Assembly (NCBI RefSeq): GCF_008065135.1
Contig: NZ_CP042914.1
Coordinates: forward strand, 8,041,404 to 8,105,403
Direction: 5' to 3'
Length of the DNA stretch: 64,000 nucleotides
DNA from: Roseimaritima ulvae
GTDB lineage: Bacteria > Planctomycetota > Planctomycetia > Pirellulales > Pirellulaceae
In this document: positions 52,855 through 61,825 of the stretch, one piece after another
Position numbering within the stretch: position 1 is the first letter of the stretch
Layout: every line of letters starts with the position of its first letter
Position numbers and translations under genes: made by a program
Notes under the pieces: model-generated
The model's database searches: none
Told to the model about the DNA's origin: nothing
Seen by the model: the letters and a program-made list of their open reading frames with translations, nothing else

Positions 52855-55794
52855 TCAGTCCGTTACTGCGACTCCGATCACGGCTGCCGTGGCGGCTCGG
52901 CGGGCTTGTCTTAGAAAGAACTCTGTGGCGTTGGCTCGCAACGTGTCGACGGTTTTTAACCGCACGCGAGGATTGCTGACCGGACCGGACAGATCCACGA
53001 TCAAAGTGCGATTACTGAGCAACTCATTGGCTTGCATCAGTACCGACAAGGGAATTGCACCGCTGCCGGCCGTGGTCGCCAACTGCCGCAGCAATACATT
53101 CTGCGCGGAAAAGTCACCGGTGTTCAGCACCGCGCCCACATCCATCCGACCGTCGGCCAAGCGAATGCTGCCATCGGCAAACACCCGCAGCTGTTCATCC
53201 AACAACCAGAACTCGTGCAGCACTACCGCTCCGCCGCCCACACTGCCCCGCATCCGACCTTCGTCAAAGCGGACCGAACCAAGCGACACGGCACCCAGAT
53301 AATTCTGCGTGCGGGGCAGCCCTGGAACGGCGCGGGCTTCGGTCCCGTCGAGCTCTACGTCAAAGCGACCCTGCAGATCCTGCACGCCGCGGATCGCTCG
53401 GCCGCCCAGCGTCAAGCTGCCACTGGCGCGGGCTTGGCCCAAGGCGATGGGACCACCGGAGCTGGGAAATAGATCCGTAAAATCCACACGCCGCAGTTTC
53501 CACTCGCTGGCCATCTTCAGACCTCTTCGATCCGCCATCGAAGCCACGTGCAGGTCGCCGGTCCACTGCCCGCGGCCGGTTCGCAGCTGTACCTGATTCA
53601 ACCCCGCCTGCCAGGATCGCAGGTTGTCGCTCAATTGAGCTTGAAAGCCGGCGTGCCCGGATTCGATAGAAATTTCGATCAGGCGTCCATCGTGCCACTG
53701 GATAGCTCCCTTCACCCGGTACGCATCCACCCGGGTAATCGTCGCCGTACCGCTGACATAGCCGTCCACTTGCGCGGCCGTCTGCGGAGAAAAGGGTGCC
53801 ACCGCCGTGCTCAGATCAAGCGACGTGGCGCGCAGTGAAATCTGGCGCGAACCATTGCCCAGCGACCAGTTTCCGGAACCCGAGACAATGCCGCCGGCGT
53901 ACCGTCCTTCGAGGCGATCCAACCACAAACCGCCCGCATCGCCTCGCAGGTCGAGCCGCAGTTGCGGGGTCAGCTGGCGATTCTGGTAGACAACGTTTCG
54001 CAGCAGCAGCTGCGCTTCGACTTGGGGCTCCGGCTGGTTGCGGATCGTGATGGAGCCCGAGACGCGGCCGCCGAGCCGCTCCAAGTTCCGCCCAGGCATC
54101 ACCCGCGACAGGTTGGACAGTCGAGCGGATTGCAATTCCAAATCCGCTTGCCAGGCATCCTGCCAAACGTCTTGCCAACTGGTTTGGTTTGCCAAGGGAG
54201 CCGCCGCGGTGACCTGAAAGCCACCGCCGAACAGCTGCCCCTCGCCGTCCAAATCGATGGACTGGCCATCTGCGGCTAATTGAATGTTCGCGTTGCCAAT
54301 CGGCACATCACCGAGCTGCAATTGATGCAGCGTCAGCGTTGCCGTACCGCGATGTTCGCTAGGCTGTTGCCAAGCGGTTGCCGGCACCCGCCAATCCAAT
54401 GTTCCCGACGATTCGGCCGTCCACTGACTATTCACCAATTCCAGCACGGGCAGCGATAACGGCAAGCGAATTTGCTCCCAGCGAAGATCCGCCGAATGTT
54501 CCGCTTGCCGATCAGCTACCTCCCGTGCCAACGTCAGCCGTCCTTCGATCCGCCCGCCGAACAACTCCGCCTGCAACTGCGAAAGTTCGAAGCGACTCGG
54601 ATGCAATTGATAGTCGGCCGAGACGCTGCCGATCCGCATCCCGGGGATGGCTGCGGACGCCGCCTGACCGCCGCGGATCGGCTGCAGCCGCAACGTCGAG
54701 CGGTCACAGCGGAGGACGTGTTCGACCAAGCCCAGCTCGACGCCCATCACCGAAAGGCTCGGCGAGCCGATCTGGGCGAGGATGTTCCACTGCGGTGGTT
54801 GCTGCGTTCCGCTGGCCTGCAGCCGCAGATCGACTTTGCCGTTCACCAAGGAGGAGCTTTGGCCGAACATCGCGGCGACCTGTTCGGTGGGCACATCGTT
54901 GGCCGTCAAACGCAAGTCGAACGGTTGTCCGCCAGCCCATTGATAAGCAACCGAGCCGGTCAAGCGAATGGCTGGGTTACCCACATACTGAACGTTCAGC
55001 TCCGGCATGGTGAACCGCCCCTCGACCTGGGTGACGGGGCCGCTATCGAAGGCCAACCGCGGCGTCTCGTTCAGCTGCAAATTTGGCGAACGGAGTTGGG
55101 CGTCGAGTTGCCAATTCTCGGGCTGCCGCAACCCGTCGATGGGGCACCGCAGTTTGGCATCGCCGGTCAGCTGTCCGCGGAGGCTGGTCTGTGGCGACAC
55201 GACCCCCGCACGCTGCAGCAACTGAATCAGCGGAGTGGTCGCCATGCGTTGCAGTTGGAGGTCTGCGGACAGTTCCCCGCGAGGCACCAGTTCCGCCCGC
55301 GCCGAACCGCTCACCTGCCCTTCCATCGGATCTGGCTCTGCGGGCTCAAGATCATTTTGACCTGGACCGCGATCGTGTTGCCACCGCGTCTGCAGCGTGT
55401 GCAGCTGCAACACGCCGTCTTGGTACCGCACCGCCGCCCGCAGGTCGCTCAGCTGCAAGGCGTCGATTCGCAGTTGGTTCGACGACAATGAACCTTCGAA
55501 GCGGTAAGCTTGGGCTTGCCTCAAACCGTTCAGCGGAATGGACACCCGGAATCGCACCGACACGTCTCCGGCCACTTCGACCGGCAACGCAATGCCGATC
55601 GCTTCCAGCCGTTCGGTCAACTGGCGAACATCCACGTCCTGGAACGACCAATTGGTGGTCCAGTAGCGGAAAGCGGGCGCGGCAGCGGGTGGCGCGGCAG
55701 GATTTTGAGCGACGGCGACCGAGGCCAACAGGGCGAACAGCAAGGACACGCCCAGCGTTCGCAGCGAGTACAGGGGATCGGCGTGAGCGGTCAT
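52855..55794 (-). CDS. Large AsmA-like exported protein
   Basis: About 979 residues from ATG 55794 (AGGAGA 5 nt upstream), with signal peptide LGVSLLFALLASVAVAQ. The rest is long repetitive beta structure with segments typical of AsmA/DUF3971-like envelope proteins: FRYWTTNWSFQDVDVRQLTE, repeated GxVSGSxTI patterns (GGRVSGSITIRNQPEPQVEA, VDGYVSGTATITRVDAYRVK), RASGSLTLGGRAIRGVQDLQ, and the C-terminal LIVDLSGPVSNPRVRLKTVD ending in IGVAVTD. AsmA-like proteins bridge the periplasm and act in lipid or outer-membrane homeostasis. The frame upstream of 55794 (to 55890) reads through a REP and is rejected. Confidence 0.82.
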   Translation of the reverse strand: MTAHADPLYSLRTLGVSLLFALLASVAVAQNPAAPPAAAPAFRYWTTNWSFQDVDVRQLTERLEAIGIALPVEVAGDVSVRFRVSIPLNGLRQAQAYRFEGSLSSNQLRIDALQLSDLRAAVRYQDGVLQLHTLQTRWQHDRGPGQNDLEPAEPDPMEGQVSGSARAELVPRGELSADLQLQRMATTPLIQLLQRAGVVSPQTSLRGQLTGDAKLRCPIDGLRQPENWQLDAQLRSPNLQLNETPRLAFDSGPVTQVEGRFTMPELNVQYVGNPAIRLTGSVAYQWAGGQPFDLRLTANDVPTEQVAAMFGQSSSLVNGKVDLRLQASGTQQPPQWNILAQIGSPSLSVMGVELGLVEHVLRCDRSTLRLQPIRGGQAASAAIPGMRIGSVSADYQLHPSRFELSQLQAELFGGRIEGRLTLAREVADRQAEHSADLRWEQIRLPLSLPVLELVNSQWTAESSGTLDWRVPATAWQQPSEHRGTATLTLHQLQLGDVPIGNANIQLAADGQSIDLDGEGQLFGGGFQVTAAAPLANQTSWQDVWQDAWQADLELQSARLSNLSRVMPGRNLERLGGRVSGSITIRNQPEPQVEAQLLLRNVVYQNRQLTPQLRLDLRGDAGGLWLDRLEGRYAGGIVSGSGNWSLGNGSRQISLRATSLDLSTAVAPFSPQTAAQVDGYVSGTATITRVDAYRVKGAIQWHDGRLIEISIESGHAGFQAQLSDNLRSWQAGLNQVQLRTGRGQWTGDLHVASMADRRGLKMASEWKLRRVDFTDLFPSSGGPIALGQARASGSLTLGGRAIRGVQDLQGRFDVELDGTEARAVPGLPRTQNYLGAVSLGSVRFDEGRMRGSVGGGAVVLHEFWLLDEQLRVFADGSIRLADGRMDVGAVLNTGDFSAQNVLLRQLATTAGSGAIPLSVLMQANELLSNRTLIVDLSGPVSNPRVRLKTVDTLRANATEFFLRQARRAATAAVIGVAVTD

Positions 55795-55822
55795 AGCGTC
55801 TCCTGTACGTAGCGTAGCCGTC

Positions 55823-56050
55823 GTAGCATGGGCCCCTGGCCCGTGTATGCAGGCGTCGTTTCGTAGCATTGAATCGCCATACGGCCTCACTTCACTCTCC
55901 CCCTGGGAGGGTGAAATGCTATTCAGTCTGGCGACTTCGGCTGCTGTCCCACGGGCCGGGGACCCATGCTACTTGGTTGCTGCTGTCCCACGGGCCGGGG
56001 ACCCATGCTACTTGGTTGCTGCTGTCTCACGGGCCGGGGACCCATGCTAC
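55823..56050. repeat. REP copies and a three-copy 39-bp tandem array
   Basis: One forward GTAGCATGGGCCCC copy near 55824; a short composite-repeat piece at 55886-55918; a decayed GCCA-loop hairpin at 55926-55940; then three direct 39-bp units each ending GGGACCCATGCTAC (inverted GTAG-headed REPs) at 55941-56050. The last CTAC contains the miaB stop codon. Confidence 0.9.
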
Positions 56051-57480
56051 TCGCCGGTGCCTTGTAATTGAAACAATTGCGGGCCGGTGTGGACCGTTTT
56101 GACGCGTCCGATCAGGGTGGTGGCCGTGGCATCGGAAATTTCGATCGGCAGGAACTGTCCCGCTTGGCGACGATTGCCATCGTAGACCACGATCCGATCG
56201 CACAGCGTGCGGCCCATCATCTGACACAGCGGGCCGTCGTCTTTTTTCTTTTGAGCTCGTTTGCTGGGGCCTTCCACCAGGATCTCGACGGTCTGGCCGA
56301 TGAACCGCTGATTGTCTTCGGCGGAGATTTCGTCCTGCACGGCCAGCAGTTCATTGTTGCGGCGTGTTTTGACTTCTTCGGGAACGTCGTCTTCCATGCG
56401 TTCGGAAGCTTTCGTGCCGGCGCGTACGCTGTACTTGAAGATGAAACTGTTTTTGAAGCGGCAGCGGCGGACCAGCTCGATGGTCTGCTGAAAATCCTCT
56501 TCGGTCTCGCCGCAGAAGCCGACGATGAAATCGCTGCTGACCGCGGCATCGGGCAAGATGCGTTCGATGCGTTCCATCATTTCCAGATAGTCGGCAACGG
56601 TGTAGCCGCGACGCATCCGTTTCAGTTGTTCGTCGCTGCCGCTTTGCGCCGGAACGTGTAGGTACGTCGAGCACTTGGGCAGGTCGCGAATCGTCTGCAA
56701 CAACTCTTCGGTCATGTCTTTGGGATAGTTGGTCACGAACTTTAAGCGTCGCAGACCTTCGATTTCGTGCAACTGCCGCAACAGATCGCTCATCCGCGTC
56801 ACCTGGCCGGCTTCGTCGGTGTAGCGGTAGCTGTTGACGGTTTGTCCGAGCAGCGTGATTTCGACGCAGCCCTGATCGGCCAGTACTTTGGCCTCCGAAA
56901 GGATCTGCTCCGGGCTGCGGCCCTGTTCCGGACCGCGAGTCATGGGCACCACACAGTAGGTGCAGAACTTGTCACAACCGATTTGGATGCGGAGGTAGGC
57001 CTGGAAGGGCGTCGGTCGCATCGAAGGATCCCGCAGGGGATCGAAGGTTTCGTGGCTGCGGCGGATGCGTTCCTGCGAACCGGATTTGCGTCCCAGGCTG
57101 ACGGCCAGTTGCCGGCCCTGGCCGTCGCGGATGTTGTTCAGCAGCGTGGGGATCTGTTGCAGTTGGCCGGGGCCCACGATCAGGTCCACAAAGGGAGCGC
57201 GTTGAAAGATCAATTGTTGATCCTTCTGGGCCATACAGCCCATCACGCCGATCGTCTTTTCGGGATTGCGTTCCTTGGCCTGCCGCAGTTTCCCCAACGC
57301 GCTGTAGATCTTTTCCTCGGCGTGTTCGCGAACGCTGCAGGTATTGAACAGCACCGTATCGGCTTCGCGGGGGCTGCCCACCAGTTCGTAGCCGTGCCGT
57401 TTGAGATCGGCGACGACCATTTCACTGTCCAGCACATTCATCTGGCAGCCGACGGTTTCGATGTAAAGACGTTTGCTCAT
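56047..57480 (-). CDS. miaB: tRNA-2-methylthio-N6-dimethylallyladenosine synthase MiaB
   Basis: Radical-SAM methylthiotransferase modifying A37 of tRNAs that read U-starting codons. 477 residues. The N-terminal UPF0004 domain has cysteines in VGCQMNVLDSEM, FNTCSVREHAEEK and VMGCMAQ; the radical SAM motif is CDKFCTYCVVPMTRGPE near residue 170; a C-terminal TRAM domain begins around residue 400 (IGQTVEILVEGPSKRAQKKK). All six Fe-S cysteines are present. The stop TAG lies in the GTAG head of an adjacent REP. A small membrane-protein gene lies 9 bp upstream. Confidence 0.96.
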   Translation of the reverse strand: MSKRLYIETVGCQMNVLDSEMVVADLKRHGYELVGSPREADTVLFNTCSVREHAEEKIYSALGKLRQAKERNPEKTIGVMGCMAQKDQQLIFQRAPFVDLIVGPGQLQQIPTLLNNIRDGQGRQLAVSLGRKSGSQERIRRSHETFDPLRDPSMRPTPFQAYLRIQIGCDKFCTYCVVPMTRGPEQGRSPEQILSEAKVLADQGCVEITLLGQTVNSYRYTDEAGQVTRMSDLLRQLHEIEGLRRLKFVTNYPKDMTEELLQTIRDLPKCSTYLHVPAQSGSDEQLKRMRRGYTVADYLEMMERIERILPDAAVSSDFIVGFCGETEEDFQQTIELVRRCRFKNSFIFKYSVRAGTKASERMEDDVPEEVKTRRNNELLAVQDEISAEDNQRFIGQTVEILVEGPSKRAQKKKDDGPLCQMMGRTLCDRIVVYDGNRRQAGQFLPIEISDATATTLIGRVKTVHTGPQLFQLQGTGE

Positions 57481-57489
57481 AGCGTTTGG

Positions 57490-57678
57490 TTAGGTTTCGT
57501 TTTGCGCGTCGCTGGAATCGCTGAGCGGTTTTGCCTGACTGCGTTGGACGTAGTCCCGCAGGGTTTCGGCGTACAGCGTCCGACGGCGGACCATGATGCC
57601 CGAAAAGAGGGTCACGGTGACCATCACCGCAACCGCCCATAATACTAGTTCGGCCACGGAAAACTCAGCCAGACCCAT
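57490..57678 (-). CDS. Small single-helix membrane protein upstream of miaB
   Basis: 62 residues from ATG 57678 (AGGTGA 6 nt upstream): one hydrophobic helix (VAELVLWAVAVMVTVTLFSG) then a basic polar tail (IMVRRRTLYAETLRDYVQRS). No family recognised. It ends 9 bp before miaB, so the two share an operon. Confidence 0.6.
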   Translation of the reverse strand: MGLAEFSVAELVLWAVAVMVTVTLFSGIMVRRRTLYAETLRDYVQRSQAKPLSDSSDAQNET

Positions 57679-57734
57679 GACCATTCACCTAACAACGTAA
57701 CAGCATTGCAGAACTTACGGGACGGGTGATCCGG

Positions 57735-58373
57735 CTATGGCAAGGCGATAATCGCTCCGGAAATCGCCGCCGCTTCGACGATCGCCGCGTTTCGCTGATA
57801 GGGCGGTCGCTGGCACAGAGCGGGAGCACAGGTGCCGGGACGATAGTATCCAAGCGTATAGTTGCACTCGCAGGGGTGCTGCACGGTCGCCAGATAGGGC
57901 AGCATCGGCACGGTGGCAAAGAAACGGGCTCCGCTGGTCAGCGGGGTCAGGCACTTGCAGCGTTCTTGGCCGTGTCGCTCCAGCATCACGTCTTCGAAGT
58001 ACAGCGGATTGGAGAACGTGTTGGGGGCGTGCCACAGGTAGGCGGTCAAAGCCCACGCGCCGCTGCGGTTGGGGCCTTCCGGCAGCGGCTCGGTGAGGTT
58101 CGGTTCGGGCGTCTCGAGCGCATCGGGCAAACGACCGTTGCCGATCACCGACAGATCGATCGTGGGAGCTCGCAACTCGGGAATCTCGAACTCCCCGTCC
58201 TTGACGTGCACCGAGCGGTCGGCGCCATACATCGACTCACCACCCAGCTGTGAACGACCGTCAACGGCTGACGGTCCTCCAGGGGCAAGCCCCTGCTGAG
58301 CGGACACCGACGTTGTGCCCGCCAGAGCCAGCAAGACGATCGAATGGAGAATGAATTTTTTCACGATGGGCAT
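57735..58373 (-). CDS. Exported Cys-containing protein of unknown function
   Basis: 212 residues with a signal peptide (FILHSIVLLALAGTTSVSAQ). The mature part has a central ALTAYLWHAPNTFSNPLYFE followed by DVMLERHGQERCKCLTPLTS and a Cys-rich end (HPCECNYTLGYYRPGTCAPA). YLW-x-APx-x-FxNPLYFEDxxLER-like segments recur in planctomycete exported proteins. No function known. Single gene, ATG 58373 in CAAGGATGCCC. Confidence 0.7.
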   Translation of the reverse strand: MPIVKKFILHSIVLLALAGTTSVSAQQGLAPGGPSAVDGRSQLGGESMYGADRSVHVKDGEFEIPELRAPTIDLSVIGNGRLPDALETPEPNLTEPLPEGPNRSGAWALTAYLWHAPNTFSNPLYFEDVMLERHGQERCKCLTPLTSGARFFATVPMLPYLATVQHPCECNYTLGYYRPGTCAPALCQRPPYQRNAAIVEAAAISGAIIALP

Positions 58374-58868
58374 CCTTGTCTGACACTAAAAAATCAAACC
58401 GCGCGATCCTCACACGTCTTCCAAAACCTGACATCGTCTTTCGACCGAGCTTGCCACCAGAGCAACCCGTCCGGGATGAACAATCACTACAGCCGGAATT
58501 ACCAATGCTAGCATTATCGGTAGCCGCATTTCAGCCGCGAAGCGGCGGCGTCATGTAGCCATGGGCGCCAGCCCATGGAGCCGTTGACACCTGCGGCGCA
58601 AAGTCCCAACGGGACGACATCACTTTGGGGCCGCCGCGGACTGCTGTCGCCCCGTTGGGGCTTGGTGCGAGTGGATTTCCCCAAACCATGGGCTGGCGCC
58701 CATGGCTACATGATGTCGTCCCTTCGGGACTAAGAACGAAGACGCTCGACAGGGCTTACCCCACGGGCATGGGCCCAAAGTAGATAATATTGGCCTAGTG
58801 CCGCGGCGGCTGATGTCCAAAGTCTGGCGACTTCGGCTACGGGTGGGTCCAAAGTCTGGCGACTTCGG
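58374..58868. repeat. REP-rich intergenic region
   Basis: 58555-58709: a BIME whose outer halves are GTAG with stem CCATGGGC/GCCCATGG and loop GCCA, inverted at the far end; between them a ~100-bp core with GGGACGACATCA mirrored by TGATGTCGTCCC. 58817-58840 and 58849-58872: two inverted GCCA-loop hairpins with stem CCGAAGTC/GACTTTGG. A 60-codon frame at 58376 has no support. Confidence 0.88.
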
Positions 58869-59414
58869 CTACGGCTGGGTGGGCAGTTCGGTTTCTTCGA
58901 ACTTCAGCGAGGCGCTGTTCATGCAATAACGTTTGCCGGTCGGTCGGGGGCCATCGTTAAAGACGTGTCCGAGATGGGCCTTGCAGCGGGCGCAGTGGAC
59001 CTCGGTCCGCGGATACAACATTTTCCAATCGCGTTTGGTGCCCACCATCTTCTCGCTCAGCGGCGCATAGAAGCTGGGCCAGCCGGTGCCGGATTTAAAT
59101 TTGGTTTGCGAGGTAAATAGCGGGTACTCACAGACCACGCAGCGATACAGGCCTTCTTTCTTGTTGTCCCAGTAGAGATTGCGGAACGCCGGTTCGGTGC
59201 CTTCCTGCTGGGTGACCTTGTACTGGATACCGGTCAGCGAGCGTCGCAGTTGGGCTTTGTTCTGCGGTTCATACTCGGGAATATCAAAAGGCACGCTCTC
59301 TTCGGCTCGAGCGGGCGACGCCGACTGGCCCCACACCAACACTCCGGCGAACCACACCACCGCCGCCAGGGCGGCCCATCGCAGGGATCGGATCCAAACA
59401 TTTCGTCGACTCAT
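58869..59414 (-). CDS. msrB: Peptide methionine-R-sulfoxide reductase MsrB, exported form
   Basis: Reduces methionine-R-sulfoxide in proteins. 181 residues from ATG 59414 (AGGAGC 7 nt upstream) including an N-terminal signal or anchor (LRWAALAAVVWFAGVLVWGQ), so it repairs envelope proteins. The catalytic domain has LYRCVVCEYPLF and HCARCKAHLGHVF with the two zinc CxxC pairs, FKSGTGWPSFYAPL, and the catalytic Cys in RYCMNSASLKF. A 43-residue longer frame upstream lacks a start signal. The stop codon TAG is formed by the GTAG head of a REP hairpin. Confidence 0.95.
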   Translation of the reverse strand: MSRRNVWIRSLRWAALAAVVWFAGVLVWGQSASPARAEESVPFDIPEYEPQNKAQLRRSLTGIQYKVTQQEGTEPAFRNLYWDNKKEGLYRCVVCEYPLFTSQTKFKSGTGWPSFYAPLSEKMVGTKRDWKMLYPRTEVHCARCKAHLGHVFNDGPRPTGKRYCMNSASLKFEETELPTQP

Positions 59415-59511
59415 GAAACGGGCTCCTAGACACAGCGGTTGATGGCAACTACTAAGATAATGAATTATTGTAGCGCCCACCCACCGCCGAACCAAATTTC
59501 GGAGGCTTCGC

Positions 59512-60594
59512 TTGACGAGTGTTGAACTAGCCGGAGTGACCAAATCGTATGCCGGTCAGCGTGCCGTAGACGCTCTGGACCTGCAAATTCGCAGCGGGGA
59601 ATTCCTCGTATTGGTGGGTCCGAGCGGCTGTGGGAAGAGCACCACGCTGCGGATGATCGCCGGCCTGGAATCGCCCGACGCCGGCGAGATCCATTTCGAT
59701 GACCGCGCGGTGACCAGATTGCCGGCGCGGGCGCGAGACGTGGCCATGGTGTTTCAGGATTACGCGTTATATCCGCACATGACGGTCCGCCAGAACTTGG
59801 CCTTCGGCTTGAAGATGCGGCGTGTGGGGCGAGCGGAAATCGCCAGCCGGACCGCTGCCACGGCATCCGCATTGGGGATCGAGCCGCTGCTGGACCGCAG
59901 GCCCGATCAGTTGTCCGGCGGCCAACAACAGCGAGTCGCCGTGGGACGAGCGATCGTGCGGCAGCCCGCGGTGTTCCTGTTGGACGAACCGTTATCGAAC
60001 CTGGACGCCCGCCTACGGGACGAATTGCGGGTGGAACTGGTGCGGCTGCATCGCCAGCTGGGCACGACCATGGTGTACGTCACCCATGACCAGACTGAAG
60101 CCATGATGATGGGTCAGCGAGTGGCCGCGATGGAAGGCGGCCGGATCCTGCAGATCGACACCCCGATGCAACTGTATCGCCAACCCCGAAATCGCTTCGT
60201 GGCCTCCTTGATCGGATCGCCGGCGATGAATTTTATCCCCGCCCGCCGGCAGGACGGACAGTGGGTCAGCGGAACCTACCGCTGGCCGGTCGCATTCGCA
60301 GCGGCGGCATCCGACCCTGGCCCGGAGGCCATCGAAATCGGCATCCGCCCCAGCGCGTTTCGGCTACAGCCGACCGACCCCCAAGAGCTGGCTCTGAGCT
60401 TGACGGTCGACGTCGTCCAACCGCTGGGCGCCACGGCCCTGCTGCAGTGCAACGGGTTAGGGCAACGGCTGAGCGTCGTCTGTGACCAGGCGGCGGTCCC
60501 GCAAGTGGGAGACCGCATCGAAGTCTATGTGGCCGCGGAAGAGCTGCACGGTTTTGATGCTCAGAACGGCGAAAATCTGAAATCTGAAATCTGA
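59512..60594 (+). CDS. ABC transporter ATP-binding protein, MalK/UgpC type, orphan
   Basis: 360 residues. ABC domain: Walker A GPSGCGKST near residue 38, Q-loop FQDYALYPHMTVRQNLAFGL, signature LSGGQQQRVAVGRAIV near residue 130, Walker B VFLLDEPLSNLDA, and H-loop VTHDQTEAMMM. A TOBE regulatory domain forms the C-terminus (IEIGIRPSAFRL). This is the ATPase of CUT1-type sugar or glycerol-3-phosphate importers, but no permease or binding protein is adjacent. TTG at 59512 is supported by GGAGG 7-8 nt upstream. The last residues and the stop TGA come from the first units of a heptamer array. Confidence 0.93.
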   Translation: MTSVELAGVTKSYAGQRAVDALDLQIRSGEFLVLVGPSGCGKSTTLRMIAGLESPDAGEIHFDDRAVTRLPARARDVAMVFQDYALYPHMTVRQNLAFGLKMRRVGRAEIASRTAATASALGIEPLLDRRPDQLSGGQQQRVAVGRAIVRQPAVFLLDEPLSNLDARLRDELRVELVRLHRQLGTTMVYVTHDQTEAMMMGQRVAAMEGGRILQIDTPMQLYRQPRNRFVASLIGSPAMNFIPARRQDGQWVSGTYRWPVAFAAAASDPGPEAIEIGIRPSAFRLQPTDPQELALSLTVDVVQPLGATALLQCNGLGQRLSVVCDQAAVPQVGDRIEVYVAAEELHGFDAQNGENLKSEI

Positions 60595-60654
60595 AATCTC
60601 AAATCTCAAATCTCAAATCTCAAATCTCAAATCTCAAATCTCAAATCTTGCAAC
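60573..60654. repeat. Heptanucleotide tandem array, copy 3
   Basis: About 11 units: three AAATCTG then AAATCTC, the same polarity and unit order as 1281-1454. It overlaps the 3' end of the ABC ATPase gene and reaches to 14 bp from the convergent leuB stop. Confidence 0.95.
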
Positions 60655-60667
60655 TCGCCTCTCCCAA

Positions 60668-61741
60668 CTACGCCTGCAGTTTTTCCAGCACGGCGGTGCC
60701 CATTTCTTCGGTGCCGATGGACGGGCTTCCGCCGGCGATGTCGGCGGTTCGCAGCCCGTCGGCCAATACGGCTCGCACGGCCGCTTCGATGGCTTTCGCC
60801 TCGTCTTCCAAGCCCAGCGAATGCCGCAGCAACATCGCGGCGGCCAGGATCGTGGCCAGCGGGTTGGCAATGCCTTTGCCGGCGATGTCGGGAGCCGAAC
60901 CGTGGATCGGTTCGAACAGCCCAGGGCCGTCGGAGCCCATCGAGGCGCTGGGCAGCATGCCCAATGAGCCGGGCAGCATCGAAGCTTCGTCGGTGAGGAT
61001 GTCGCCGAACAGGTTGCCGGTGACGACCACGTCGAAATCCCGGGGACGGCTGATCAGGTGCATCGCCATGGCATCGACCAGCACGACGTCATACTGCACG
61101 TCGGGAAATTCTTCGCTCATCACGTGTTGGGCCACCTGTCGCCACAGTCGGCTGGGTTCCAGCACGTTGGCCTTATCGACGCTGGTCAGGCGGTTATTGC
61201 GGCCTCGGGCGGCCACGGCGGCCAGGCGGACGATGCGTTCGACTTCCGGCACGCTGTAGACCATCGACGCGTAGGCCGATTCCACGCCATCGCTGGTGCT
61301 GCGGCCACTTTCCCCGAAATACACGCCGCCGGTCAGTTCGCGGAAGAACAGGATATCGGTGCCGTCGACGATTTCGCGTTTCAGCGGCGAGGCGTCGACC
61401 AGTTCGGGGAAGGTTTGGATGGGTCGCAAATTGGCGAACAGCTGCAGTTCCTTGCGGATTTTCAGCAGCCCCTGCTCGGGACGCACCTTCGCGGTCGGAT
61501 CGTCCCACTTGGGGCCGCCCACGGCGCCCAGCAGCACGGCGGCAGCGTTCCGGCAAGCGGTCACGGTGGCGTCGGGCAGCGGATCGCCGGTTTGGTCGAT
61601 GGCGATGCCGCCGATCAAATGGCTTTCAAATTGAAAGGTATGCCCAAATCGCTGGGCCACCGCTGCCAAAATCCGCTGGCCCTGTTGAATGATTTCCGGG
61701 CCGATCCCATCTCCGGGCAAAAGTACGATGTTTGCTTCCAC
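60668..61741 (-). CDS. leuB: 3-isopropylmalate dehydrogenase
   Basis: NAD-dependent oxidation of 3-isopropylmalate in leucine biosynthesis, cytoplasmic. 357 residues, as usual. Visible: the opening [71 protein letters not shown], the metal and substrate segment [20 protein letters not shown] and [20 protein letters not shown]. Monocistronic here, with no leuCD nearby; convergent with the ABC ATPase gene. Confidence 0.97.
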   Translation of the reverse strand: MEANIVLLPGDGIGPEIIQQGQRILAAVAQRFGHTFQFESHLIGGIAIDQTGDPLPDATVTACRNAAAVLLGAVGGPKWDDPTAKVRPEQGLLKIRKELQLFANLRPIQTFPELVDASPLKREIVDGTDILFFRELTGGVYFGESGRSTSDGVESAYASMVYSVPEVERIVRLAAVAARGRNNRLTSVDKANVLEPSRLWRQVAQHVMSEEFPDVQYDVVLVDAMAMHLISRPRDFDVVVTGNLFGDILTDEASMLPGSLGMLPSASMGSDGPGLFEPIHGSAPDIAGKGIANPLATILAAAMLLRHSLGLEDEAKAIEAAVRAVLADGLRTADIAGGSPSIGTEEMGTAVLEKLQA

Positions 61742-61825
61742 GTCTCAGTCGCTTCCTCGAAAGGTTGGGTAACAGTTGTCGCTACACTGTAACCGATCGA
61801 GTTTGCCCTGCCATGCCGGGCAGTC

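Noticed and set aside
55795-55890. 32-residue N-terminal extension of the AsmA-like protein
   Set aside because: It reads through a GTAGCATGGGCC repeat; AGGAGA sits correctly before ATG 55794.
58376-58558. 60-codon plus-strand frame beginning MSDTKKSNRA
   Set aside because: No Shine-Dalgarno, no recognisable features, and its end runs into a REP.
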